Assembly (NCBI GenBank): GCA_021014325.1 | Contig: CM037476.1 | Location: 18,698,827 to 18,762,826, forward strand | Source of the DNA: Plazaster borealis | Lineage: Eukaryota > Echinodermata > Asteroidea > Forcipulatida > Labidiasteridae | DNA: 64,000 bases | Reading direction: 5' to 3' | In this document: one piece after another, positions 11,514 to 24,400 of the stretch | How positions within the stretch are numbered: the first letter of the stretch is position 1 | How the letters are laid out: every line of letters begins with the position of its first letter | The notes under the pieces: generated by a model | Database searches by the model: none | Told to the model about the DNA's origin: nothing | What the model saw: the letters and a program-made list of their open reading frames with translations, nothing else | Translations under genes and position numbers: made by a program

Positions 11514-12000
11514 TGCAGCACACTATAAATAAACTCCCATAGCAACCAATGCTAAATGCTTAATATTCAAAAATACTCAAAACATGTTTAAAGTCTCTCA
11601 GCCTATTGAAAACCAATCAAATATATTTTAAGACAACTGAACTTCAGATGTCTTTTCAATTTTTGGAAGGTCAGCCGTTTTGGATTTTTTGCTAATTACC
11701 CAAGAAAAAAACCACCCCGAAAATGTGCTTTTTCCCAAACCGATTAGCTGCCGGTTTTCATGAGGCACTCCTCCAATTCCCAAGCCAAATAGGACAACTT
11801 TAACGCCTAAATTTATCAAATTTTATCAAAATTTGAAGCACAGAGCCCCCTGGTTGTGATAAATTGTTATATTTACACAATTTTAATTTATTAACTGCAT
11901 GACCACAAAAATGTTATCATTCGAAAGATTATGAGGGCATACAAATTATGATAATCAGTTTGGCGCATGAATTCTGGCTTATTTAGTGTGGTGCACCCCT
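11514..12000. mobile_element. GTGCACC-type MITE upstream of lectin A
   Basis: The left end reads GCAGCACACTATAAATAAAC and the right end TTATTTAGTGTGGTGCACCC, an inverted pair about 490 bp apart. The inner sequence (AGCAACCAATGC, AAAGTCTCTCAGCC) is shared with 14908-15330. No transposase ORF. Confidence 0.6.
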
Positions 12001-13652
12001 CCAGTGAAATACCGAACTGTCATATTTTGTCAGTGTCGGCGCTAGAGGGGGCAAATGGTGCACCCCCCCCCGTTACCTTCTTTCCCCTCCCCTGATTCCC
12101 ATCCCGGTGTTTCCCCGGATGGCCGAAACTGAATTTACCTCCAAACCACTGCAACCACAATGGAATTATGTTCTCATCAAAGCGTAAGTCAACGCTTTTT
12201 CAGCGGCACAAAATTACATTACCTGGGACAGTTTATCAATGCTGACATAATTTTTGTTTGCCCCCCCCCGTGCCCCGCATTGACGAGCCACATGGCCCAA
12301 CGAAGCTGCCTTTCTTTTTAATCACACCATACAGTTGTTCTCAACTGTTCGTGAAGAGAGGGGCACATCTCAAAACTTGTCCAGCTGTTATTCAATTCTG
12401 GTTATATGTGTTGTTTATGATAGGAAATGTATAATCTCTCATGTGGCCAGTGTGGCATCTTGCCTGCCAGGGAATATCCTGGAATGTACAAAGTCACTTT
12501 TTTTTTTAACAAGGCTACATGCTTATTTCTCGACTTTGAAAATGTTTCAGGCAAAAATTATTTCTCTTGAGAATTGATGGTATGTAGTCTGTAATCAGTG
12601 AGATTTCAGATTGAAACTAAAATTATTCATGTTTCTTAAGAATTTTTGTTTTTAAAGTTAAATGTAGAATATGGGGTTGGTGACTATGGGGAAAATACAT
12701 TTATTGGCCTGAAAGCTCACTAAAAATAAATTCATCACTGCCATTATGAGATACATTGTTTCTTTTTTAGTGGGGCAGATAATTATAGGAGAAATATTTT
12801 GGGGTAATAATATTGTGTCTTTGATGATACAAGCATGGAATTTGACATACAAACTGCACAGTAACAGTAGCCTATGTCATGCAAAAGATATGTTGGCTGC
12901 AAGGGTCATCTATTGCAGACAACATTTCATGTAAAATAAAGGTAGTATTACAAGCAATGGCAGCCATATCAAGAATATGGAAAAATGCTGTTTAGCCTTT
13001 TACATAATAGGCTTGTTATATCTTTTACACATTGTTTCAACGTTCAAATCTGCAGTGGCCCTATAGGCAAGTATCTTTCTCGTAACAATCTCTGATTGTG
13101 CGCCAAATTCCCTGCTTGTATGGGTCGGGACTTATTTCTGCTGCCGAAAATCCTCACATACTTTCGGTAATGTATCTATTGATATGCAAATGAGTTTCGT
13201 AGTGGTACTTTTCAATGTGCTCTGTAAGCAGTTTGCGTGTACTGTACATGTACGTGTGTACAGTCGATTTGTGGAGTATGGCCGATCGAACAACATGGCC
13301 GGAGTTCAGCTTGGGGATTCGGACCTCGATTTTCCTACGAACATTATTACATTTCTCTTTAACGAGAACACGCTCAATCCATTATTACCTTTTACGGGAC
13401 AATCTATAGACTTGAACCGTAACTCAAAGGCAATCAAAATTGCCTTATAGTTATTTAAATTTACCGAAGAACTTGCTGTAGTTTTGGTGAGAGGTGTTGC
13501 ACCGGGGAATAGCATTGGATGACGAGCACGGCAGGGTCTTTGTGCTGAAGGGACCCAACGAGGGACACGACCCACACATAGCCTCACTTCCTTCGGGTAA
13601 GATAAACTATGTGTGAGTTTGTCTTTGAATATTTTAAAACATAATTTATTGC
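12001..13652. other. Region upstream of lectin A, no gene recognised
   Basis: The part at 12030-12290 resembles the upstream region of lectin B (32485-32720), including GTGTCGGCGCTAGAGGGGGC, so the A/B duplication extends past the promoter. The rest is AT-rich. An 88-codon frame at 13184-13450 reading MAGVQLGDSDLDFPTNIITF in its middle is not recognisable and has no clear splice signals, so it is left uncalled. Confidence 0.45.
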
Positions 13653-13911
13653 ACTCTAAAAACTCTCGGTCAGAATTGACCCAGATTCCGGGTCCAGGGA
13701 CCCACTTCTGGGTGCCTTGGGACCTGACCCACTTCTGGGTACCTTGGGGCCTGACCCACTTCTGGGTACCTTGGGGCCTGACCCACTTCTGGGTCCCATG
13801 GGGGCCTGCGGGGGGTTTTAAACAAAGTTTCCGATTCATACTGACCCAGAAATGGGTCATGCCCTACGTGACCCGGATCCGGGTCAATTCTGACGAGGAA
13901 GTTTTTAGAGT
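13653..13911. mobile_element. ACTCTAAAAA foldback element with 27 bp internal repeats
   Basis: The inverted ends read ACTCTAAAAACT followed by GTCAGAATTGACCC and its complement. Between them, about 13704-13806, are four copies of a 27 bp unit containing CTGACCCACTTCTGGGTACC. Because 27 is divisible by three, both strands translate into 9-residue repeats. Relatives are at 56092-56319 and a half copy at 62209-62270. Confidence 0.75.
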
Positions 13912-14907
13912 TTACCTTGCCCCGAGATTTTCCAGCACAGAACGGGGTTATGGGGGGTGCGGTGCTAAGAGCCGTTCGGCCTGGGCATGGGAATAGAATA
14001 AGCAGACGTGGTATTAATTTATAAATGCTACTCTGAATGGAAAACTGCTGAATTTGACACCATTATTTCCTCTTTTATGACTTACCTCTATCAACTATAA
14101 TTTATTGTGTTTGTGTATAATGCTTGTTTGAACCTTTTAGAGCTAATCTTGCAGACTGAACCTTTTGGATATATATTTTTTTAATATATATTTTTGTATC
14201 ATTTTCCTCTTCTGTCTAGCCTTCTCCACATCTATATGTGGAAAAGGAGTGTTTTCATTTTTTTGTTTATTTAAGTGTGTTTTTTATAACATTTTGTGGA
14301 GAGAAATAAACTAATTATTATAATACAAATGAACATAAAAATAATGATAATAATTATGAACGTGGCCAAGGAACTTAGTAAGATTTGGCAGGTGAAAGTG
14401 AAAGTAGTCCCTGTGGTGGTTTGAGCACTTGGCACCATTATCCGAAAGCACATGGGAAACATTGAGATGAAATAGGGACAACTGTGAGGGTAGATCTTCT
14501 ACAGAAAGCGGCGCTTGTGTGAACAGTTAGGATCCTGAGAAAGACCCTTGAGATCTAAGGCGTAGCCCGACTCGAGGAGTTACTGGCACAAAGGAAAATG
14601 TGATATTTCGTTTGCATTCTGTGATGAAATAAAATAATAATATAAATAATATATAACCAGGCAGGTGGAAGGGGATGTTATAAACAATGGCTGTGTGGAA
14701 ATGGGTGCAATACCCGGGGTTTGAAATATTTAATTGCTTGGGTAGTTTTGGGTTTTGGCTTTTTTGTATTTCTATTTTTTTCGGGTGGGGTGTTTAGGGA
14801 GTCATTTGTTGGGTGGGGGTGGTGCTGAGGAATAGTTTGGCTTGTCAGTACATAGTCTTGGCCCAATACGTCAGTGATCGATAGTGGATAGTGTAAACTC
14901 GTAGTAA
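13912..14907. other. AT-rich intergenic stretch
   Basis: Nothing is recognised beyond a short palindrome CCACATCTATATGTGG (14225-14240) and A/T-rich runs. No gene is supported. Confidence 0.5.
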
Positions 14908-15330
14908 GGTGCACCACACTAAATAAGCTCCCCACAGCAACCAATGCGAATACTCAAGAAAATTATGTTAAAGTCTCCCAGCCTTTTGAAAACAAATCAA
15001 AAAAACATTTCTGATTTTTCTTTTCAATTAGTATTATGTTATAGCCCTTCAGGTGTTGAGCTAGGATAATCCAAAATAAACACATTCCTGAACAACTAGA
15101 CTGGCCAGACTCCATCTTGGAAACTTTGCCCTAGACCTTTTAGCAACATATTTTTATAGGGATGGAGCCCCAAATTTCCCAGGTTGAAAGTCAACAATCC
15201 CAGGGGCACAATTTTGGACGATTGTCCAACAGTCCATAAAAGCCACGACCTTCAAATCTTTAATATACAGAAACAGTTGTGGGCTTACATGTTCAGCGCA
15301 TGGTTTTTTTCCTATAAATTGGTGTAGTGC
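14908..15330. mobile_element. GTGCACC-type MITE, second copy
   Basis: It begins AGGTGCACCACACTAAATAA and ends near GTAGTGCACC. Internal blocks match 11514-12000 (AGCAACCAATGC, AAAGTCTCCCAGCC). Non-coding. Confidence 0.55.
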
Positions 15331-15504
15331 ACCATGTAGGATGAGAAACTTTGAGATTTTGATTTAAACTGTCACTTAGGAAATTCAAAATATTTTACTG
15401 GTCATAACTGAAGAAATCTTTGAAAAAAATGGCTCCCTCGAGAAGTGACAGATATACAAACCTATAGACCTATTGCAATTTTGAAGATCATGTGAAAACG
15501 TATG

Positions 15505-15750
15505 TACTATGTGTGTGAGTGTGTCTATCCGTTGAAACCGAGGACTTTAACAATACCGCGATACTGCAGCGCAGAGTTAACAAAAGGGATCCGGGTGTTT
15601 GACAGAGCGAGGACGTCCCCGCTTCGTTTTCGTATACAAACCCAATGGGGACGTCGCAAAAAACAAATACGTCCAAACAATGGGAGAACAAAGAGAAGTC
15701 CTCGATTAGCGGGATTCACAAACGTGTGTGTGTGTGTGGGGGGGGGGGTC
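15505..15750. repeat. Interspersed repeat with microsatellite edges
   Basis: Shares GTTGAAACCGAGGACTTTAA and GGGTGTTTGACAGAGCGAGG, in opposite orientation, with two tandem copies at 45770-46115. The right side runs into a GT/G-rich microsatellite (15720-15750). Long frames on both strands here reflect low stop density, not a recognised gene. Confidence 0.6.
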
Positions 15751-15820
15751 CTACAAAATCATTCAAAAGAGTTAGGGTTACCACAAAGTTATATTAAAAC
15801 ATCAACTATTAATTTATATT

Positions 15821-16625
<805 letters not shown>

Positions 16626-18119
16626 CAGTGCAAGATTAATTTTGAAAACTATAATATTTCAGATTCAAGAAATAGCACTTTCACACTCAATTATAATACT
16701 GAGGCATGTTTTAGGGGCCAATTCATCAAAATCCAACTACTTTTGTTTATAGGTTGTCTGAAACTGTCAGCACTGTCATGGTAAGAGCGGAAAGTAGTAC
16801 CAATCATGATGAGTTAATACTTTTGAATTAGTACTATGAGAATTGACTTGGTACTTTTGTAAAGCTGTTGTGAATAAAATACTTGTTAATTACCTAAAAA
16901 TTAAAACTGTCTGTACATTTTCCACTGCATCTACAAATTCAATATTTCAAAGTAGATGAGAAATTTCATTCCCTTTCTGCACTATACTCCATGTAGTCAT
17001 GTGATAGTGGTGAAAATTATGGACAACCCTCTGTCAACTTGTGAGTCTGTAGACTCACAAATTAAAAACAAAATATACTCGACATTTTGACAGTCATGGT
17101 TGTTCTGAATATGCAGTGCTAAATCTTCAAGTTCAACAGTTGGTTTTTTGATAGATGTATGTATTTATTGATTTATGTTTTGCTCATTAAGATAAATACA
17201 GCATAACAAAGTATTATTTGAATGTTCACTTTTTGTAAGGTTTGTTGGGTAAAGCTTTTACTTGAAAATCTTACTATTGGAACAAACAACTAACAAAATT
17301 AGTGTCAGTAAAATACAGAGGAATCGTTTCCTTCCCATATTACAATTTAATATGCGTAGAAAATTAAAAGAACGACAGTCACTGCTGTATGCTAACAAAC
17401 TGTTGACTCTCAATGCTGGAAAACACACTCGGGAGTTTGATACTTTTTTGTTAACCGGATTTGGACTATAAGCCAGACTCCCTTCATGACGTAATACTCT
17501 GCTACTACGCCCATTTACGAATTCCTTATTCGTCAAAGAAACTCGCCGTTATGATAACACCCATGAATGCGCTGTGGTCGTGGTAGTTTTCCTGTAAAAA
17601 GTCAAAGTATTTATTGTAAATGAATATTCTAGCTCGTGTGTCTTAATATTTAAAAAAAAAAAATTAGCTGTATTGCAACTAGAGGATATTCTTAACTGGG
17701 CGCTTGTTGCTAACATTTACATAGTTGTGGCGTCATGTATGAAGTACCTGGATTTTAGCTTTTGCCTTATGTGTACTGTTTTGATCACGTGGTGCAGCCA
17801 TCTAGTTTCCCCTCAGTTTAACCCCAACATAAATCAAACCGAGGACGGAAGGAGAAATTGGTCTGATCCCTCATTTTGAAATGACATTTCAGTACTATCA
17901 CAGTCCATTTGAACGCAAGGAACTCGACATGATTGCTACAGTTTGATAACAATACTTTTCTTAAAGATGTAGTTTTCTCAACAATATTTATGTAAGGAGA
18001 TGTAAGATAACTCTGTGTTGAGAGCAGACAAGATTTCTGGCCCGCAACAATTGGCGCCATTTCTAAATAGTAGGATGCAGACCACACTTTAATCCCGTCA
18101 GGGTCCAAATTCCTACCCT
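16626..18119. other. Intergenic stretch, no gene recognised
   Basis: AT-rich sequence with a short inverted repeat TTGTGAGTCT/AGACTCACAA (17039-17060). Open frames at 17258-17536 and 17818-18108 show no recognisable domain, membrane pattern or splice structure. Confidence 0.5.
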
Positions 18120-21100
18120 AAAACCGTTATCCTTACACTGACACTAACTCAACAATAGACGAACAAAAATCCAAATATCACTGACGCTAAACACTAACAC
18201 TGGAAAAAGTGTATACTTTTTCTTAAAAAAATATGAATGTAGGGAACTTAAATCTTTGCAGTTATGGAAAAACTAGTTCGGCCTTCTTTCTAATGCAAGA
18301 CCTGCTTTGCCATTAACTTATAACATAGTAAGACTGGTACACTTGTCCATTATTCATGGCTTATTCTTTACAATTTTTTATAAAACTTAAAAACCCGGCC
18401 TTCACGAAGGTTTTTAGAAAGTATATTAATTATTTTTCATTATCTATTAAACTCTGAATGAATGGTCACTGATTCCACGGTTTGTTTTAACGCAATGTTT
18501 AAAACCCATCTAAGATTCAACATAAACTTAAAGGGGGCTCTATTTAGGTTCAAGTCAGTTTTGTGATGCACTAGTTTTCCAATAAAGTCTTTATGAAAAT
18601 AGAGGGGGGGGCGGGAATTACAAGTCTCTTACCTCAGGTTGAAACGGTGTAAAATGCCACTGTGTTTGATACCCTTCAAGTGCTTTTTTTTTGGGGGGGG
18701 GGGGTCAAAATAAATAAAAATTCGATGACGTCACATTTCAAGTGTCTGTACATTTTCATGCAGAGAATATTTAGTTTATTCTTGAATGTTGATGATATTA
18801 AATCAAAACGGCATTGAATCTAACCTTTTGACTGGCGTAAAAACTCCTCTTTGGAATGTATAGATCCATTTGTTTGTGATGTCCGATGACTTGATGTTTC
18901 AAATTTCACTCCAAAAGAGTATAAAATGAAATGACATTTTACACCATTGACGTGGGGTTAGAGACTTGTAATTTCCCCCACTTTCATGAGGTCTCTATTC
19001 ATTCGAAAACGAGTGTATCACAAAACCATATTTGACCAATGAGTACCAACCCGAGTATGTCATAGGCAAACTCGTGGGTGATTCACGTAATGACAACGAA
19101 ACGCTACAAAGTTGAAATAACACGAGTTTCTTAAAATACACAACTCCTGCAGATCAAGATCGGACTACTTTAAATATGTAAACATAATAACAAGGTCAAG
19201 CATGTTTGTTTAAGCTGAATGCAACATTAAGCTATTCTTTGAGTAAGGGTTTATGTAAGAATAATCGTTTTTTGGAGCTATTCACAATGGTTCACATAGT
19301 GTCAAGGTCTTATTAGTTTCTGTTTAAATAAATGCCTTTCGAGGTTAAAATGAGTGATGTTTTTGTAATACTGCATATTTATACACACAATATGTACCCC
19401 TTTTTTGAGCCGGTAGGAAGTAGCGAGAACTTATAACGCGTGCAGCAGAACCACGTGCAAGTTACGTATTTTTGTTCATAGTGCTTTAAAGTTTATTTGT
19501 GGTTAAACTACGTACTTTTCGGACAACTTGTGCTTTCTAGCAAACTGAATTAGTACAAATTCTAGTAACAATTATACTCATGCAACATTATCAGTATTGC
19601 GTACATAATATACAAAATAATGCGTTCAAATTTACATATGTGGCACGAATGTCACATTTCCGATACTTTAGACATTTCAAATTATGTCGAGCGCACTCTT
19701 ATATTAAGAACTAATAGACTCCTTTGCATTTTGTGACGTCACAAGCTCAAACAGCGCCCTCAATGTGAGGTCAAAGGAAGACCCCTCATCCGCTGAGGGT
19801 GCACCGAACTAAATAGGGAGAAAACAGAGCGTCGGCCTCATTAATGTGTTGTAGACCCTCCAAAAAAATCTATATAGACAGATTTGAGAGCCCCAAAAGG
19901 GGTATCCCAGTGTAGAAATCTTGCCCAATATTGTGACATGTCGGATGTTGACTTCCAACTTGAGGTATTTTGGATGACATAGGCCCTGGAAAAAAAAGTC
20001 CTATTTGCCAAGAGGTGTAGGGAACTTTTTCAAGATTTGTACTCGGACAATTGGAAAATACACTGATGTAGGGGTGTTTTTATTTGGGACTCCCCATATC
20101 AAAATGAGTGGATGATAACAGTTCAAGAGTCACTGGATAACTTTCCCTTTACTGTAAAAAGCTGTGAGCCTTCTAAGTATTTGTTCTGGTATTTTTGATT
20201 AGCACTGTATGCTATGGGAGTTTATTTAGCGGGGTGCACTCCTGAGTAACGTGGGTACGTTTCCACTGTTGACCTCAGTGCTTGCCAAAGATTATGGGGA
20301 ACTGGAACTGGAACTGGAGCTATATCTATTGTTGGAACGTGAAATACGCATGGGTGTAATTTAAGCAAGCAAAGGTTTTGTTATGTTGATAGCAATGGTC
20401 ATCGTTTGCACTGATCTAATTTTGCATTGAAAGAGCTGCTTGCTGAAATGGCGTCCATTGAACATTTCATATTTCAGCATGAGTACCCCATCTTGCCCCT
20501 TCGGCGCTCCATAATCTTTGGTGCTGGTGGCCAATAGGTCACTGACATGTTGCTTCTTCAAAAGGCGGCCCAAGATAGCAGCCCAGTTCAAATTGATGGG
20601 ACCCGACTGGGATTTATAACGCACTCTTTGCTTACTGGTTGATTGGAAACATAAATTGTATTATCGTTGTTTAGTTTCTTTCTTTCTGCAAAAATTGATT
20701 GCCTTCGCGTAAACACCAGTCGTTTCAATTCCTTACACCGCAGTTTTGTGTACACATTATGTACGCAATAATAGTGTACAGACCACGAGATGTTGTGCAT
20801 GATCAATCATGGAATTTCACATGACGAATGCATTACAATCACCCAAGAAATGTTTTTTGGGTGACGTGGACCAATGTTTTTGTAAAGACTAAATTAAAAT
20901 GAATTGATAAGACCTTCCCAAAATTTGTCACTAAAGTGTTGTTTTTGTTATTATTTAACTGATATATTTGCCGTTCACCTGTCACTTGGAAAATATCTTT
21001 AGATAGATGAGACTTTTGATTATTTTTCATGATTGCAACAGGTCTAGATTGCAACGAGTATCAGAAATTGTGTACTTATTCATAATAAATCGACGAATTC

Positions 21101-21132
21101 ATCAATCGATAATTTGAACTAACAATTCAATA
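18120..21132. other. 3' flank of lectin gene B, duplicate of 2.7-4.5 kb
   Basis: Homologous in order to 2651-4486, with extra sequence at about 19340-20240 that includes the MITE at 19797-20240. A G-rich run sits at 18604-18612 and another near 18692. No gene is supported. Confidence 0.6.
19797..20240. mobile_element. GTGCACC-type MITE, third copy
   Basis: The left end GGTGCACCGAACTAAATAGG pairs with the right end TTTATTTAGCGGGGTGCACT. In the paralogous flank of lectin A only the right terminus survives (3955-3975), which points to an internal loss there. Confidence 0.6.
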
Positions 21133-21416
21133 CTATTTTAGCCAATAACGGACCACCACGTACACCATGCATCCTGGCTGATTAATTGCCTTCAAGTCTC
21201 CAGCCTTTACGTTGTAGAGCCTGCACTGACCAGACGTCTTGACGTAGTCGAAAGACAAACACTCGTTATTCATCTTTAAACACCTCTGGAAACAGCGCAA
21301 GAGTGACTTCATGTGAAGGACCGACAGAGGGTGAGGGTCGACAATACATTTCCCTTTGAATAGCAATGAGGACGTCATGCCAGCGATGGCGAATGGCGTG
21401 TCCATAGTCATTGCAG
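21133..21416 (-). CDS. Lectin B exon 5: PAN/apple-like domain and stop
   Basis: Acceptor TCTACAG before CTGCAATG. The six cysteines lie at GKCIV, LRCFQRC, NECLSFDY, GQCRLYN and PGCMVY. It ends VVRYWLK. Close to the A exon throughout. Confidence 0.85.
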
Positions 21417-24400
21417 CTGTAGACAAACGGACAATGATCAAGAGAAGACAATGCACGAACAAATTAATAATAAATGAATAAACAGAGACGTTTATGGTTC
21501 AATCTGAGATTGTTGTCTTTATACAATCTTCAACATGGCTTTGTTTTGTCACAGTAAGCGAGCCACTGTCATTTCTTATAGTACTGACAGAATTGAAATA
21601 ACTCAAAAGAACAACTTTCGAACAACATTAATGGGGTGACATTCAGAACAAAAATTCCTTCTTCATAATGAACGGTACACAAAAACAATACAAATACATT
21701 CTTGCTAAAATAATGTCTTACTTGTTGTTTGGAGACAGTCTTCCATGGGGTGCTCTTCAACCATCACTTCACACAGTGTTAGTGCTTGAGAGTCTGCAGT
21801 AGGAACCGCGTAGTCCACACTGACGTACCGGGCAATCACGGGCGGACTGCACAACATCGATACGTTTGCCCCAGGGATCAATGCTTGGTCTGATGTCACT
21901 GGTAACCCACACGCGGCATTATTGAAATAGTCAGTCTCTAGGCCCGCTCTCACGATAGCGCCAGACAAACGCTCATCTGTCAGTGCAAAGAAGATTTGCA
22001 TCTACTTTAACTCAAAAACAAGAGACAAAAGATTCTAGAAAGTAAATGGAAAGCTTATTTTTTGCCTATTGTATACATTGAAACCAACAAACTGAATTCG
22101 ATACATTTTTAAGGATATCAACGTTACTAGTTAACCCTTTCACGACCATGCTTTGTTTTTGCTTTGTTGTCCCGTATTTTCACTGAAGGGGACGGGGGGG
22201 GGGGGGGTGTTGCATATTATAGTGCCACCTCTGTCACAGTTCCCGGATGATTTGTATTACACTTGCCACTAATGTTCATTTTACCAAGTTCTGAATGACA
22301 ACTTAAAAAATTAAATCAAATAGCAATAAATGAAATTTTTGTAGTGTTTCGTCCATTTTGTATTCAAAACTCTCGTTTTCCTATTATTTCCGTGTTTTTT
22401 CTTCAAAATGATAACAAAGTTTATAAACCTGTATATGTTAGCATAATTAATTACGTGACATTAAACTTTATTAGACCTAAGTAAAATACCGTGGGGGGGG
22501 GGCGCTATAATCAATTTTTAAATATAATTTTTCCGCCAACTATGGGGCCAAGAAGATCCAAGATGGCCGTCGGTTGGACATTTTTGTTAAAATAAGACGC
22601 ATATAAAACACAAGGTAAAATCGTTTAACCCAAGACAAAGAAAACGGTTGCCACGGTACTAGCTAATCCCCGATGAAAACTTGTTATTCAAATATGATTC
22701 TAGATAAGGGTTAGGGAAAGTCAGATGTGGTGGTAATTGGATGCAGTGTTAAAAGGTAAAGAGCAAAAGTATGGTGGGGCGCATTTTGCACCCCCCCCAA
22801 GTCCTAATAGGGTTTGGTAACGGTTTGGTATCTACTAACAACTTTTTATTTACAATATTTAAACTATGTTGGGGAAAAATATGGTGGGGCACATTGTGCC
22901 CACCGATAGGGGTTAACGGTTTGGTGTTTATTTATGACAAGCGGGAAACGCGTGTCCCGCTAGAGTTACGCGCTGTTCCGATTTCACAAAGCACTAAGAT
23001 TGATCTTAACTTTGTATCAATCTTAATTGCTAAGCAAAGTGTGATGTCACAATACAAATTACCCTGTCCCTGTTTGTACCCCGTTTCGGTTTTTTTATTT
23101 TCCGTTCAGTTTATTATTTTCCTGTCCCGTATCATTTATTAGTCCCTTTTGTTTTTCCTTTCCCGTATTATTTCCCCAGCCCCGTTAATTTTTTCGTCCT
23201 GTTCATAATTTTTTCGTCCCGTTTTTTCCCGTTTTGTATTATTTGTCAGTCGAATTAATTTTGTTCCCGTCCCGTTCATTGAGGAAACACCCATCAAATT
23301 GCTTTATTTGAAATCGTTAATGTTTCGCCAATGAAAGTAACTGCGGAAGTGCCAAAATATCGTTAATGTTGAAACTTAGAACACGGAGGAAGAAAATTAG
23401 AATAAGCCAGAAAGCCAAAGACTTTTAGAAAATTAAAAAACCATCTGGTTAAACGTGCGAGCGTAATAAAAAATAATTAAAAAAACAGTTTGAAATTGAA
23501 AAAAGCCATGACTTTAAGAAATTTAAAACCCATCTGGTTAAACGTGCTAGCGTAATAATAAAATACAGTTTGAAATTGAAATGTTGTGTTTGTGTTTTAT
23601 CTCATCAAACGTGTTATCGTAATTTTTCAGGTGTGTTTTATTCAGTTTTCACATATTATTTGCTTCCTGGCATTTCCGAATTACAAAGAAAGTCATGTGT
23701 AGGGGGGAGGGGATAACAAAAGAGGTGTTGATGCCGCGAGGTTTAAAAATAGGCGTATTATATTTAGTTTGTCATAATTTGCTTGAGGATGGATGCATGT
23801 CCTGAAAAAATGGAGCTGCGTGTTGGGAGGGGATGCCCTCGTGCCTCCGTAAAAAAAAGGTGCCGTTCCCCCGTCCCCCTGCCCCTTCCTCTCCCCATCC
23901 CTCGTGCTCTAACCCGTGCCTCCGTGCCTGCCTCCGTTACCCGTGATCCCGTGCGTTGGCATTGTTCTTTACTTGCACTGTACGCGCGCGCGGCCCATAG
24001 CAACATGTCTTTGCTTGCACTGTACGCGCGCGCGGCCCATAGATGAGTGTCAAGACGAAGTCAGCTCCTTTCTTCCGTGTAAAATTTGGCTAGTATTGAT
24101 GCTGTATCCAGGGATGAGATCCAATAACACACACACACACACCATTCGGCTATTTATAAGGAGATGCTGTGACATTGAAGTCCCCTGCCGATATCACAAA
24201 ACAGCGCCCCCAAGCATTCAACCAGTACACTGGATTATCACCAGATACAACATATAATTTCTCCTATCAGTTTACTTTTTAAACAGTTACGATTTCACTT
24301 ACTACAACAATCTCCTCTGTTGACAAGGGTGATACGACCGAGGCAGTGGTTGGTCCCCAAGTCCACTTTCCACCATGGATGCGAGTCGCCCTCTAGAACG

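Noticed and set aside
13184..13450. 88-codon frame with MAGVQLGDSDLDFPTNIITF
   Set aside because: Protein-like in places but with no recognisable family, no splice sites in agreement and no paralogue; not supported as a gene.
13306..13996. 184- and 127-codon frames with GTQKWVRPQ or LTHFWVPWG repeats
   Set aside because: Translation of 27 bp repeats within a foldback element; open on both strands because the unit is palindromic and divisible by three.
23764..24257. 80-113 codon frames rich in Arg, Pro and Ala
   Set aside because: Caused by the C-rich tract and the duplicated GCGCGC block; absent in the paralogous lectin A intron.
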